A DNA stretch of 29,879 nucleotides from JAENVT01 sp031412355 (GTDB taxonomy: Bacteria > Actinomycetota > Acidimicrobiia > Acidimicrobiales > Ilumatobacteraceae). The notes under the pieces were generated by a model that was not told the DNA's origin, searched no databases, and worked only from the letters and a program-made list of their open reading frames with translations. The stretch's first letter is position 1; each line of letters starts with the position of its first letter. Of this stretch, positions 1-8,420 are shown one piece after another. Where the stretch lies: the NCBI GenBank assembly GCA_031412355.1, contig JANOCR010000264.1:1-29879 (forward strand), read 5' to 3'. The position numbers and the translations under genes are program-made.

Positions 1-711
1 GCCAGGGATGTCGAGAATCTTGCGCGTCTCGTTGCGCAGCTTCTGCTCTTCGTCGGTCTCCAGCGAACCGTCGTCGACGTACTTTCCGGCGTACGGCAGA
101 ACGTTGAAGGCGATCGGCTTGGCGAACTTGTTGGGGGCCGGAAACGCAACGGCGGCGCCGTCGTGGGTGAGCTCGCGGGCCCGGTCGACCACTTCACGGG
201 CCTGCTTGTCGAGCTCGTCGACACCGGCGAGACCGGCTCCGCTGACGGCCTGATAGGTGGCCGCGATCAGACGAACGAGACCCGCTTCGTCGTGCAGCGG
301 CTTCAACACCGGCATGGCGGCCATGGTGGTGCAGTTGGGATTGGCGATGATTCCTTTGCGGGCGTTGGTGATCTCGCCAGGGTTCACTTCGCTGACGATC
401 AGCGGCACGTCGGGATCCATCCGCCATGCCGAGGAGTTGTCGATCACGATCGCGCCGCCCGCAGCGAACTTGGGCGCCAACTCGCGTGACGATGCTGCCC
501 CCGACGAGAACAAGGCGATGTCGAGACCGGCCACGTCAGCGGTTGCCGCGTCCTCGACGGTGATCGGTGTGCCCTTCCAATCCAAGGTGGTTCCAGCCGA
601 GCGGGACGAGGCGAAATAGCGGATCTGCGAGACGGGAAAGTTGCGTTCGGCGAGGATCTGACGCATTGCTGTGCCTACCTGGCCGGTCGCACCGACGACA
701 CCAATTTTCAT
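1..711 (-). CDS. asd: Aspartate-semialdehyde dehydrogenase (3' end beyond window)
   Basis: Reduces aspartyl phosphate to aspartate-4-semialdehyde with NADPH, the step after aspartokinase toward lysine, diaminopimelate, threonine and methionine. The first 237 codons are present and the C-terminus runs off the left edge. Visible are the N-terminal nucleotide-binding motif GATGQVG (residues 7-13), the catalytic-cysteine motif NPNCTT with Cys127, and QAVSGAG near residues 154-160, all typical of bacterial Asd. ATG at 711 begins MKIGVVGATG, the usual family start. It lies 22 nt after the methyltransferase stop and on the same strand as lysC, so it is probably the third gene of that operon. Nothing in the visible part is unusual. 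Confidence 0.95.
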   Translation of the reverse strand, partial: MKIGVVGATGQVGTAMRQILAERNFPVSQIRYFASSRSAGTTLDWKGTPITVEDAATADVAGLDIALFSSGAASSRELAPKFAAGGAIVIDNSSAWRMDPDVPLIVSEVNPGEITNARKGIIANPNCTTMAAMPVLKPLHDEAGLVRLIAATYQAVSGAGLAGVDELDKQAREVVDRARELTHDGAAVAFPAPNKFAKPIAFNVLPYAGKYVDDGSLETDEEQKLRNETRKILDIPG

Positions 712-733
712 GGCCCAAAGGCTAACGCCACAC

Positions 734-1570
734 CTACGCCTGCGATCGTGAATTTACGGTGGCGACCAGCCACCAGTGGCTGGGGTGCACGCCTTCGAAC
801 GACTCGTCGCTGGTACCGGCAATGGCGAAGCTGCGACGCTTCGGCGATCGCACGATATGCACGTCGCTGATCAGCGGGCCGACCGCAGCCATCACCTCGG
901 TCGGTGACAGCCGATTGGCCTGCCATCCGAGACGGGCTATAGAGCGGTGCTTGGAGATGGCCGGGCCAAGCTTCGGCACACGCCACAGGGCACGCACGAT
1001 CTTGCCTGCCGGCCACAACAGGGCGTCACTGCCGGTCCACGTGCGGTAGTTCAACACGACATGGCCGCCACTTCGAACGACGCGCACCGCCTCGGCGGTC
1101 AACGCCAACGCATCGTCGCGGTGACAGTGCTGGAACGTGATGTAGCTGAACGCGATGTCGGCATCGGCATCGGGCAAATCGATGGTTCGGCCGTCGCTGA
1201 CGGGGCTCGTCTGCAATCGCTCGGGCCGGCCGAACTGGGCGACGGTCTCGCGACACCGTTCGAGGAAGGCCGCATCGAGATCGCAGGCGACCACACGATT
1301 GAAGAGCCGCGTGAAGCTGGCCGTCATGCGGCCGATCCCGGAACCGATCTCGACCATTGTCTGCGATGAATGGGGGCCGTCGCCCAACCCGAATGCGGTC
1401 AGGTAGGCCAGCGTTTCGTGATTGCCGGTCTCGACGAACTCGGCCAGGCTCAGATCACTGCCGGTGACGTTGTTGAAAACCCAGCCTGTTTCGCGCACGA
1501 CCTCGTCGGCGGACCGCTTGCCCTCGCTCTTGGTGCCCGCCGCTTTCCACGGCACGTGATTGCGTCGCAT
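734..1570 (-). CDS. Class I SAM-dependent methyltransferase, substrate unknown
   Basis: A 278-aa protein with a Rossmann-type SAM-binding fold. Motif I is VEIGSGIGRMT (about residues 73-83). The acidic strand-2 end is CDLDAAF, and the later strand is DIAFSYITFQHC, as in Methyltransf_11-type enzymes. No substrate-specific motif is recognisable. The gene starts 10 nt after the lysC stop and ends 22 nt before asd, so it is embedded in an aspartate-pathway operon where lysC and asd are normally adjacent. No strong Shine-Dalgarno sequence precedes the ATG at 1570, so the exact start is uncertain and a later GTG is possible. A role in aspartate-family metabolism is only suggested by location. Confidence 0.85.
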   Translation of the reverse strand: MRRNHVPWKAAGTKSEGKRSADEVVRETGWVFNNVTGSDLSLAEFVETGNHETLAYLTAFGLGDGPHSSQTMVEIGSGIGRMTASFTRLFNRVVACDLDAAFLERCRETVAQFGRPERLQTSPVSDGRTIDLPDADADIAFSYITFQHCHRDDALALTAEAVRVVRSGGHVVLNYRTWTGSDALLWPAGKIVRALWRVPKLGPAISKHRSIARLGWQANRLSPTEVMAAVGPLISDVHIVRSPKRRSFAIAGTSDESFEGVHPSHWWLVATVNSRSQA

Positions 1571-1580
1571 CGGCTGTTGG

Positions 1581-2093
1581 CTACTTCCGGTCCGGCAGCG
1601 GGGCGCTGTACGCCTGGCCGGAATCGAGCCCGAAGGCGGTGTGCAACGCCCGGGCAGCGCGCTCGAGATCGCTGGCGGCGGTCACGACGCTGATGCGGAT
1701 GGTCGAGGTGGAGATCATCTCGATGTTGATCGACTCGTCGGCCAAGGTGCGGAACATCTTGGCTGCGATGCCGGGGCTTGTCTTCATCCCGGCACCCACG
1801 AGGCTGATCTTGGCGATGTCTGCGTCGTGATCAACACCCCGGGCGCCGATCTCGGCGGCGACTCGGCTGACGATCGACTCGGCCGTGGCCATGTCGGCCT
1901 TGGGCATCGTGAAGCTGATGTCGGTGGTGCCGTCGTGCGATGTGTTCTGCACGATCATGTCGACATTGACATTGGCCGCAGCAAGCGGTTCGAACAGGGC
2001 CGCCGAGATGCCGGGGCGGTCAGGCACGGCGACGATGGTGACCTTCGACTCACTGGTGTCGGTGACGACACCGGAGATGATTGGCTCTTCCAT
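1581..2093 (-). CDS. lysC: Aspartate kinase beta subunit from internal start
   Basis: An in-frame ATG at 2093 begins MEEPIISGVVTDTSESKVT. This is the same place in the protein, with a closely similar sequence, as the known beta-subunit start of Corynebacterium LysC. The start is preceded by AGGAG (2104-2100 on the minus strand) with a 6-nt spacer, a better ribosome site than the gene's own. The product would be 170 aa containing both ACT domains, close to the known beta subunit. In the alpha2-beta2 enzyme this subunit binds the feedback inhibitors. That both forms are made here is inference from the ribosome site and homology. Confidence 0.75.
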   Translation of the reverse strand: MEEPIISGVVTDTSESKVTIVAVPDRPGISAALFEPLAAANVNVDMIVQNTSHDGTTDISFTMPKADMATAESIVSRVAAEIGARGVDHDADIAKISLVGAGMKTSPGIAAKMFRTLADESINIEMISTSTIRISVVTAASDLERAARALHTAFGLDSGQAYSAPLPDRK

Positions 2094-2831
2094 TTTTGGC
2101 TCCTGATCGGTGACCCAGGTGCCCGGCTCCCACGTGAAGGCCGAGCGGACGTGAATCGGGACGTTGTGATTGCGGGCGAACTCGACGCTGCGCAGCGCCA
2201 ACACCTTGCTGCCGGCACCGGCCATCTCGAGCATCTCGTCGAAGTTGACGTGGGCCAACTTGCGCGCCAGCGGCACGATGCGCGGATCGGCCGAGAACAC
2301 CCCGGTGACGTCGGTGTAGATCTCGCAGCTGTCGGCGCCGAGCGACGCAGCCAACGCCACGGCCGTGGTGTCGCTGCCGCCTCTGCCGAGTGACGTGATC
2401 TCTTTCTCGAGGCTGATGCCCTGGAACCCGGCGACCACGCAGACCTTGCCTGCGGCGAGCCCCTCGCGGATGCGGTCGCCCTTGACCTCGAGGATCTTGG
2501 CCTTGGTGTGCACGGAGTCGGTGATGATGCCGGCCTGACTGCCGGTGAAACTGACAGCTTCGATGCCGAGATCCGCCAAGGCCATGCACAGCAGCGACAT
2601 CGAGATTCGCTCGCCGGTGGTGATCAGCATGTCCATCTCGCGGCCGGGTTGCGTGGTCGAAACGTCGTTGGCCAGCTTGATGAGGTTGTCGGTGGTCTTG
2701 CCCATCGCGCTCGGCACGACGACGACATCGTTCCCATGGCGTCGGGTGAAGGCCACGTTCTCGGCAACTGCACGCATGCGGTCTGGGTCGGCGACGGAGG
2801 TGCCGCCGTATTTCTGCACGATCAGGGCCAC
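1581..2831 (-). CDS. lysC: Aspartate kinase, alpha subunit (full length)
   Basis: Phosphorylates aspartate, the committed step of the lysine/threonine/methionine pathway. The 416-aa protein opens with the kinase signature KYGGTS (residues 8-13) and has the catalytic-domain motifs TTGERIS and GRGGSDTTA. Two ACT domains follow from about residue 260, the allosteric region for feedback by lysine and threonine. Length matches actinobacterial LysC (about 420 aa). The start is GTG at 2831. It has no good ribosome site, but a TAGCCT box sits 9 nt upstream, which suggests a leaderless mRNA. It is divergent from the MFS gene and first in the lysC-methyltransferase-asd operon. The downstream part is probably also translated separately as the beta subunit (see 1581-2093). 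Confidence 0.96.
   Translation of the reverse strand: MALIVQKYGGTSVADPDRMRAVAENVAFTRRHGNDVVVVPSAMGKTTDNLIKLANDVSTTQPGREMDMLITTGERISMSLLCMALADLGIEAVSFTGSQAGIITDSVHTKAKILEVKGDRIREGLAAGKVCVVAGFQGISLEKEITSLGRGGSDTTAVALAASLGADSCEIYTDVTGVFSADPRIVPLARKLAHVNFDEMLEMAGAGSKVLALRSVEFARNHNVPIHVRSAFTWEPGTWVTDQEPKMEEPIISGVVTDTSESKVTIVAVPDRPGISAALFEPLAAANVNVDMIVQNTSHDGTTDISFTMPKADMATAESIVSRVAAEIGARGVDHDADIAKISLVGAGMKTSPGIAAKMFRTLADESINIEMISTSTIRISVVTAASDLERAARALHTAFGLDSGQAYSAPLPDRK
2100..2104 (-). promoter_or_regulatory. Internal ribosome binding site for LysC beta
   Basis: AGGAG on the minus strand, 6 nt before the internal ATG at 2093 inside lysC. Few starts in this window have as good a ribosome site, which supports deliberate internal initiation. 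Confidence 0.75.
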
Positions 2832-2840
2832 GGGTTCAAC

Positions 2841-2846
2841 AGGCTA
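2841..2846 (-). promoter_or_regulatory. -10 box of lysC (leaderless type)
   Basis: TAGCCT on the minus strand, 9 nt before the lysC GTG. At that distance transcription would begin at or next to the start codon. No clear -35 was identified. Confidence 0.5.
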
Positions 2847-2852
2847 GCGAGT

Positions 2853-2858
2853 TACAGT
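2853..2858 (+). promoter_or_regulatory. -10 box of MFS gene (leaderless type)
   Basis: TACAGT lies 8 nt before the GTG at 2867, and the spacer has no ribosome site. It is only 6 bp from the divergent lysC -10 box, so the two promoters must overlap. Confidence 0.5.
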
Positions 2859-2866
2859 CGAACGTC

Positions 2867-4081
2867 GTGCTTGGCCGCGTGTTGGATGACTCGTACGCGC
2901 CGGAGGTGCGTCGCGATCTCACAGCCTTCGCCGCAGCACGCACGACGTCGAACGCCTGCTACCGATTCGTGGGGCCGTTCATCGCCACGATCGCACGGGG
3001 CCTGGACGTCAAGCTGGCCGACATCGGCGTGGCGATCGCCATTTCCGAGCTCTTCGGGCTTGCGTCGCCGGTGATCGGTCGCGTCGTCGACCGGCTGGGG
3101 GCCCGCCGAGCGGTGGCGGTCGGGTTGGGCGCGGCGATCTTCGGCACGTGCCTTGCGGCGGCGTCGCAGGGTGTCGCCATGCTTGCGGTCGCGCTGGTCA
3201 TTCTCGGCCAGGGCAACACGACCTTCTACTTGGGGATCGGCACGTGGATCGCGATGCACGTGCCCTACGAGCGCCGGGGTCGGGTCACCGGTCTGATCGA
3301 GGTCTCGTGGGCGTTCGGATTGCTGCTGGGCGTCAGCACGATGGGTTTGGTGACGGCAGTTTCGAACTGGCGGGTCGGCTATCTCAGTGGCGCTGCGGCG
3401 ATGGCTGTGATGGCAGTCGTCGTGGTCGGTCGCATCGATTCACCGACCGACGCGCACCGCAGCGCCGCTGCCGTCAAGGCCACCGGAAGGCTGGTGAAGC
3501 GGGGATGGTTGGTGTTGCTGTCGGGATTCGCCATCACCGCTGCCAGCCACACACTGATCGTCACGTTCGGCAGTTGGTTGGAAGACGAGTTCGGGCTGAC
3601 GCCGGCTGGGCTGTCTGCCGTCACGTTCCTCCTCGGTGCCGGCGAGTTGGTCGCTACGTTGTCCGTCGCTCGGTACACCGATGTGTGGGGCAAGCGCCGG
3701 TCGGTGGCGGTGGGTGGTGCGTTGATGATCCCCGCCTGCGTTGGCCTGGCCCTGTGGCACCACAACCTGATATTGGGAGTCGCCCTACTGGCAGTGGGGG
3801 TGCTGGGCTTCGAGTTCTCCGTCGTGAGCGCGATTTCTCTGGGGACCGGGTTGATCCCTGGGTCGCCGGCGCGTGGCCTCGGACTGCTGGTCGGCATCGA
3901 CACGGTCGGTCGGGCGGTGATGTCGGTGCCGGCGACGCGGCTGTACACCAGCTACGGCATTGGGTGGCCGGCAGCAATCGCTGCGGCACTGACGCTGGTG
4001 GCGGTGGTCGCCGTCATCCTGTCTGGACCGACGCCCGGCTCACTGCCTCGCAGGCGCCAATCCCTCCCGAATCGTCAGTGA
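2867..4081 (+). CDS. Major facilitator superfamily transporter
   Basis: A 404-aa integral membrane protein with about 12 hydrophobic segments. The loop motif GRVVDRLGARRA (about residues 66-77) between the second and third helices is MFS motif A. A more polar stretch near residues 190-205 fits the central cytoplasmic loop between the two six-helix halves. It is probably a proton-driven exporter, but no substrate motif is recognisable. GTG 2867 is supported by a -10 box 8 nt upstream. The last nine residues and the stop codon are encoded by the first copy of an intergenic repeat (4053-4094), so the ancestral C-terminus may have been different. It converges on nadE across the repeat cluster. 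Confidence 0.88.
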   Translation: MLGRVLDDSYAPEVRRDLTAFAAARTTSNACYRFVGPFIATIARGLDVKLADIGVAIAISELFGLASPVIGRVVDRLGARRAVAVGLGAAIFGTCLAAASQGVAMLAVALVILGQGNTTFYLGIGTWIAMHVPYERRGRVTGLIEVSWAFGLLLGVSTMGLVTAVSNWRVGYLSGAAAMAVMAVVVVGRIDSPTDAHRSAAAVKATGRLVKRGWLVLLSGFAITAASHTLIVTFGSWLEDEFGLTPAGLSAVTFLLGAGELVATLSVARYTDVWGKRRSVAVGGALMIPACVGLALWHHNLILGVALLAVGVLGFEFSVVSAISLGTGLIPGSPARGLGLLVGIDTVGRAVMSVPATRLYTSYGIGWPAAIAAALTLVAVVAVILSGPTPGSLPRRRQSLPNRQ

Positions 4082-4140
4082 CGAAACGAGCCCTCCCCGG
4101 CGCCAATCCCTCCCGAATCGTCAGTGACGAAACGAGCCCT
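4053..4140 (+). repeat. Two identical 42-bp direct repeats (locus A, forward copies)
   Basis: Copies at 4053-4094 and 4099-4140 are identical over 42 bp and separated by 4 bp. Each is centred on the 13-bp palindrome TCGTCAGTGACGA, with the 11-bp cores at 4073-4083 and 4119-4129. The first copy contains the TGA stop of the MFS gene. The same core recurs inverted at 4147-4220 and again near 24.4 kb. Confidence 0.9.
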
Positions 4141-4146
4141 CGCGCG

Positions 4147-4220
4147 GGCGGGTTACGTCACTGACGAATCACGAAGGCCCGCACCCGGCGGGTTACGTCA
4201 CTGACGAATCACGAGGGCCC
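4147..4220 (-). repeat. Two inverted copies of the repeat (locus A)
   Basis: Units at 4147-4180 and 4187-4220 match over 34 bp with one difference. Each carries CGTCACTGACG (4156-4166 and 4196-4206), the reverse complement of the core upstream. Together with the forward copies they form a large inverted repeat between the convergent MFS and nadE genes, so the transcript could fold into long hairpins from either side. No T-tract follows, so an ordinary intrinsic terminator is not evident. Confidence 0.85.
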
Positions 4221-4247
4221 TGCGTCGGGCGGTCGGGGACGGCGGCG

Positions 4248-5969
4248 TCAGCCGCGATAGCCGTTGGTGATGGGCAGGCGGCGGTCCTTGCCAAACGCCT
4301 TCACGCTGACTCGCACCCCTGGCGGGCACTGGCGGCGCTTGTACTCCATGACGTCGACCAGGCGGGTGATGCGGCGAACCATGGCTTCGTCGTGGCCGAG
4401 TTCAATGATCTCGCCGGCGGTGCGATCCTCTTCGACATACAGCTCGAGAATCGGGTCGAGCACCTCGTACGGCGGCAGGCTCTGATCGTCGCGCTGGTCG
4501 GGGCGCAGCTCAGCAGACGGCGGCTTGGTGATCACGGCTTCGCTGATGACCTCGCGCCCGACACGCCGGTTGTAATACCGGCAAAGGTCATACACGCGGG
4601 TCTTCAACACGTCCTTGATCACGCCATACCCGCCGACCGAGTCGCCGTACAGCGTGAAGTAGCCGACGGCCATCTCGCTCTTGTTGCCGGTGGTCAGCAC
4701 CATCCATCCGAACTTGTTCGACAACGCCATCAACGTCGCACCGCGCACCCGGCTCTGCAGGTTCTCTTCGGCGAGGTCGGCGGGTTTGCCGGCGAACGAG
4801 TCGCTGGTCATGGCGAGGTAGGCACTGAACGCCGGCTCGATGGCTATCGTGCGGAAGTCGATGCCGAGCGCCTCTGCCAAGGCGGCCGCGTCGGTCTTGG
4901 AACCGTCGCTGGAGTAGCGCGACGGCATCGACACACCGTGCACGTGCTCGGCACCGAGAGCGTCAGCCGCGATGCACGCCACCAGCGTCGAATCGATCCC
5001 ACCCGACAATCCGATCACGACGTCGGTGAAGCCGTTCTTGCGGACGTAGTCGCCGGTGCCCAACACCAGGGCCTCGTACAACTCCGCGGCCGGGTCGAGC
5101 ATCGGCGCGATTCGGGTGGCGGGCGGCGTGCTGTCGCGCCCAAGCGAAGCATCCGACACATGCACCAGGGGCATCTCGATCTCGGTGCGCCTACCGCGCG
5201 GGTCGAGCAGCCGCTTGCGGTAGACCGGCTCGATGTGCACTTCGGTGATCAGCAACTCTTCGACGAACTGGGCAGCACGCGCAACGAGCGTGCCATCGGC
5301 GTCGAACACCATCGAGCCGCCGTCGAACACCAACTCGTCCTGCCCGCACACCTGGTTGACGTAGACCAGCGCGCAGCTCGCATCGGCGGCACGAGTCGCC
5401 AGCATGCGTTCGCGATCGCTGGCCTTGTCGAGGTGGTACGGCGAACCATTGATGTTGATGTTCAACTCAGCGCCGCCTGCGGCCTGCTCGGCCAGCGGGC
5501 CCGTCGGGCTCCACACGTCTTCGCAGATGCTGATACCAACCTTGACGCCACCGATCACATACAACTCGTACGGGTCGCTGGCCGAGCCCGGCGTGAAGTA
5601 CCGGGCTTCGTCGAACACCGCGTAGTTCGGCAACAGCCGCTTGCGATACGTGCCCAACACCTGCCCGTTGGCGCACAGCGCGGCGGCGTTGTAGATGTCG
5701 CGGTCCGCGTCGACGAAACCCACCACGGCCGCACATCGACCCGTGTGCGCCGCGACCTTGGCCAGAGCTTCGAGATTGTCGGCGACGAACCCCGCCTTCA
5801 GCACCAGGTCCTCGGGTGGGTACCCGGTGACGGCCAGTTCGGTGAACGCGACGATGTCGCACCCCGCAGCCTCGGCCCGGTCGTATGCAGCGACGATCTT
5901 GACGACGTTGCCGTCGAGATCGCCGACGTGTGGATTCAGTTGGGCGAGAGCGATACGCAGGCTGGCCAC
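4248..5969 (-). CDS. nadE: Glutamine-dependent NAD+ synthetase
   Basis: Makes NAD+ from nicotinic acid adenine dinucleotide, ATP and glutamine-derived ammonia. The 573-aa protein has an N-terminal nitrilase-type glutaminase domain with the Glu-Lys-Cys triad visible: Glu44 in FTELAVTGYPP, Lys110 in YRKRLLPNY, and Cys149 in ISICEDVW. The C-terminal synthetase domain carries the ATP-pyrophosphatase loop LSGGIDST (residues 321-328). Size and order fit the two-domain enzyme of actinobacteria. GTG 5969 begins MASLRIALAQLNPHVGD, the normal family start. A TAGCCT box only 6 nt upstream suggests a leaderless transcript of its own, although the sugar dehydrogenase stop is just 16 nt away on the same strand. 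Confidence 0.96.
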   Translation of the reverse strand: MASLRIALAQLNPHVGDLDGNVVKIVAAYDRAEAAGCDIVAFTELAVTGYPPEDLVLKAGFVADNLEALAKVAAHTGRCAAVVGFVDADRDIYNAAALCANGQVLGTYRKRLLPNYAVFDEARYFTPGSASDPYELYVIGGVKVGISICEDVWSPTGPLAEQAAGGAELNININGSPYHLDKASDRERMLATRAADASCALVYVNQVCGQDELVFDGGSMVFDADGTLVARAAQFVEELLITEVHIEPVYRKRLLDPRGRRTEIEMPLVHVSDASLGRDSTPPATRIAPMLDPAAELYEALVLGTGDYVRKNGFTDVVIGLSGGIDSTLVACIAADALGAEHVHGVSMPSRYSSDGSKTDAAALAEALGIDFRTIAIEPAFSAYLAMTSDSFAGKPADLAEENLQSRVRGATLMALSNKFGWMVLTTGNKSEMAVGYFTLYGDSVGGYGVIKDVLKTRVYDLCRYYNRRVGREVISEAVITKPPSAELRPDQRDDQSLPPYEVLDPILELYVEEDRTAGEIIELGHDEAMVRRITRLVDVMEYKRRQCPPGVRVSVKAFGKDRRLPITNGYRG

Positions 5970-5975
5970 AACGAA

Positions 5976-5981
5976 AGGCTA
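5976..5981 (-). promoter_or_regulatory. -10 box of nadE (leaderless type)
   Basis: TAGCCT on the minus strand, 6 nt before the nadE GTG and immediately after the preceding gene's stop. It implies that nadE can be transcribed independently. Confidence 0.45.
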
Positions 5982-5985
5982 GCGA

Positions 5986-8369
5986 TCAGCCGCCTTCGAA
6001 GTAGCCGGGAGTGTCGACAACGAGGTCCGTAGCCATCAACGTGTAGTAGCTCATGGTCGCTGGCGCCGCACTCAACTGGGTGAACGACAACACGGCGTGG
6101 ATCTGCCCCGCAGCGTTGGTGTTGCCGGCGCTGACCACCGGCAACGTGCCGCCCGGGTACGGCGTGACGAACCCAGGCGCGGCGTTGTCGACGATGGTGA
6201 TGGTGTGAGCCATGGCACCTGCGTTGGCGGGGACGGAAACGGGATCGATCGAACGCGATGCCTCGCCCGGCAGGCGAGCGAACCCGTTCAACGCCCTGGT
6301 GTCGACTTCGCGGAACGGTTGAATCACGTGGAAGCGACCGGACGTCGCGTTGGGCGCTGCCGACGACGTGAAGTACCCGGCGACGTCGACCACCACGTCG
6401 GGCACCGACAGCAGGTGGAGATCGACAGATCCGTCGGCGCCAAGGGGCACGACGACCAGGTTGGCTCTGATGTCGCCGGACCCGTTGGTGTTGAGGTGCG
6501 ACGATCCCGAGAACGGGGTTCCCCCGGGGCTGGCACTGAGGAACCCGCCTCCAGTGTCTGCGGCGGTCACGGCCGTTACGACCAGCACCGCGGCGTCCAT
6601 CATCGACGCAGCGGGAAGGTTGCCGCGCCCAGCCACCGGAACGCGCACGTACGGCAGTTGACTGCCGACGCCTCGCGTGTACTGGTTCGTGGCCGACACC
6701 GGATCTCGGGTGTCGCTGATTCGATTGGGAGCCACCGCGATAAATCGGCCGGCGGTGACGGCGCCCGGCGCCACGTTGAAGTATCCGAGCACATCGATCA
6801 CAACATCGGCGGTCGAGAACGCGTACAGCAGAATGCCGCCGTTGGCGTCGACCGGCACGACTGCCGAGTTGGCCACGACCTCGCCGGGGGAGGCATTGAT
6901 GTTCGACGCCAGGGGACGGCCGCTGCGACCAGCCCACGCCGTCAGGAACCCCGACGTGCTCGGCGACACGAAGGCGAAGTTGACCAGCACAGCCTTGGTG
7001 ACCGCCGGGTCGACACCCATCGGCACGTAGCGAGTCGTGTTGGCGCGCACAGGCTTTGCGCCTGCCGTGGGCAGCCGCGTATCGAGCACTCGCGTGCCCG
7101 GGGGAACAGCCACGAATGCCAACGAGCCAGGAGCCACGAACGGCGTCGGCGCCTTCGTGATCTTGCGGACCGCGCCACTGCTGAGCGTGTAGTAGAGCGC
7201 GATGCTGTCCTGCGTCGTGACAAAGGCCATGTCGGCGATCGGGCCGAGGCCGGTGGCGAACGGTGCGGCGTAGTCGACCGACCCATTCGCCCTGCGCAGC
7301 CACATCTCACCGCTGAAGGCGTCGGCGAACAAGTAGCCGCCGTCGTACTCGGCCGGCCAGTGCCCATTGGGGATGAACGCCCCGGCCGTTATGACGTGTC
7401 CGTCACTGCGCGAGTAGTCGGTGATGGGATCGGTGAAGCCCGCCGGCAATGTGGGGATGGGGCATGGCGGGTTCGCACCGATCGGGCACACGCCCTCGCG
7501 TAACGGCCAGCCGTAGTTCGCGCCGATCGCACCCAGGTCGACTTCTTCCCGCGTACCCTGACCGACGTCGTTGATGAAGAATCGGTCCGGGCCGGTGTTG
7601 GGATCGAAGGCAAACCGGAACGGGTTGCGCAGGCCCCAGGCGTACAACTCCTGGCAGTTGGTCAGCGGCGTCGACGGCAGGTTGCCGCGAACGCGACAGC
7701 TGTCCGTGCCGGGCCCGCTGATCGGGTTGCCCGGCGCCGGTTCGCCGGTCGACGGCACGACGCGCAGGATCTTGCCGTTCAACAAGCTGAGGTCCTGGGC
7801 CGCGTCATTGGGACTGGAGTCGCCACGCGGGTCAGCACCGGCGTCGCCCACGGTGATGTACAGGTAGCCGTCGCCACCGATCTCGACGTCGCCACCGTTG
7901 TGGTTGCCGGCGACCGACGAGATGTTGTCGACCAGGATGACCTCGCTGTTGGGATCGATGGCGTCGCCCGTCATGGTGAAGCGGCTGACGCGGTTGACGC
8001 AACCACCGGGCGAACCAGGGTTCGGCCGGGTGAAGTACAGGTACAGAAAGCCGTTGACCTTGAAGTGCGGGTCGACCGCAACACCCAACAGGCCGCGTTC
8101 GCCGCCGTTGCACGGCGACAGGCTCATCGTCAGCGCGGGCGTCGGCAGCAGCACATCGCCGCGGATCACTCGAACCGAACCCGACTGCACCAGCACGAGC
8201 ACCGAGCCATCAGGCAGACCGACAATCCCGGTAGACGCTCCCGGCGATGCCACCGGCGCATCGTGAAGCCGGCAGGAACGATGGCCGCCGAGGCGCTCGG
8301 TGCATCGAGAGCGACAGCCGGAACCACGACCGACGTCATCAACAAGGCAAACGCCGCGCGCTTTCGCAT
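5986..8369 (-). CDS. Secreted PQQ-type glucose/sorbosone dehydrogenase with three surface repeats; frameshift in signal region
   Basis: The continuous frame from GTG 8253 encodes 755 aa. Residues 1-368 are a glucose/sorbosone dehydrogenase beta-propeller, with GERGLLGVAVDP (51-62), NHNGGDVEIGGDGYLY (117-132), YAWGLRNPFRFAFDP (204-218) and NYGWPLREG (246-254). Three related domains follow at about 380-492, 504-630 and 640-752. Each opens with a DTR motif and closes with a VDV-GYF-like motif, and they are probably wall or surface modules. A signal peptide (MRKRAAFALLMTSVVVPAVA, then AIVPAGFT) begins at ATG 8369 behind a good AAGGGG ribosome site, but in another frame. The two frames meet between about 8253 and 8267, so one base seems missing (or two gained). 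Without repair the enzyme would lack its export signal. The sugar substrate is unknown. Confidence 0.82.
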
Positions 8370-8420
8370 TTCGAGCCCCTTCAGCTCAGCGCCCCGGCGA
8401 CGAAAATAACACGGCTCAGA

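Noticed and set aside
4053..4220. CRISPR array from regularly spaced repeats
   Set aside because: Copies occur in both orientations, spacers are 4-6 nt and not unique 30-40 nt, and no cas gene is present.
8253..8369. Programmed ribosomal frameshift in the sugar dehydrogenase
   Set aside because: No slippery heptamer or downstream structure is evident, and the family is not known to use frameshifting; error or mutation is simpler.
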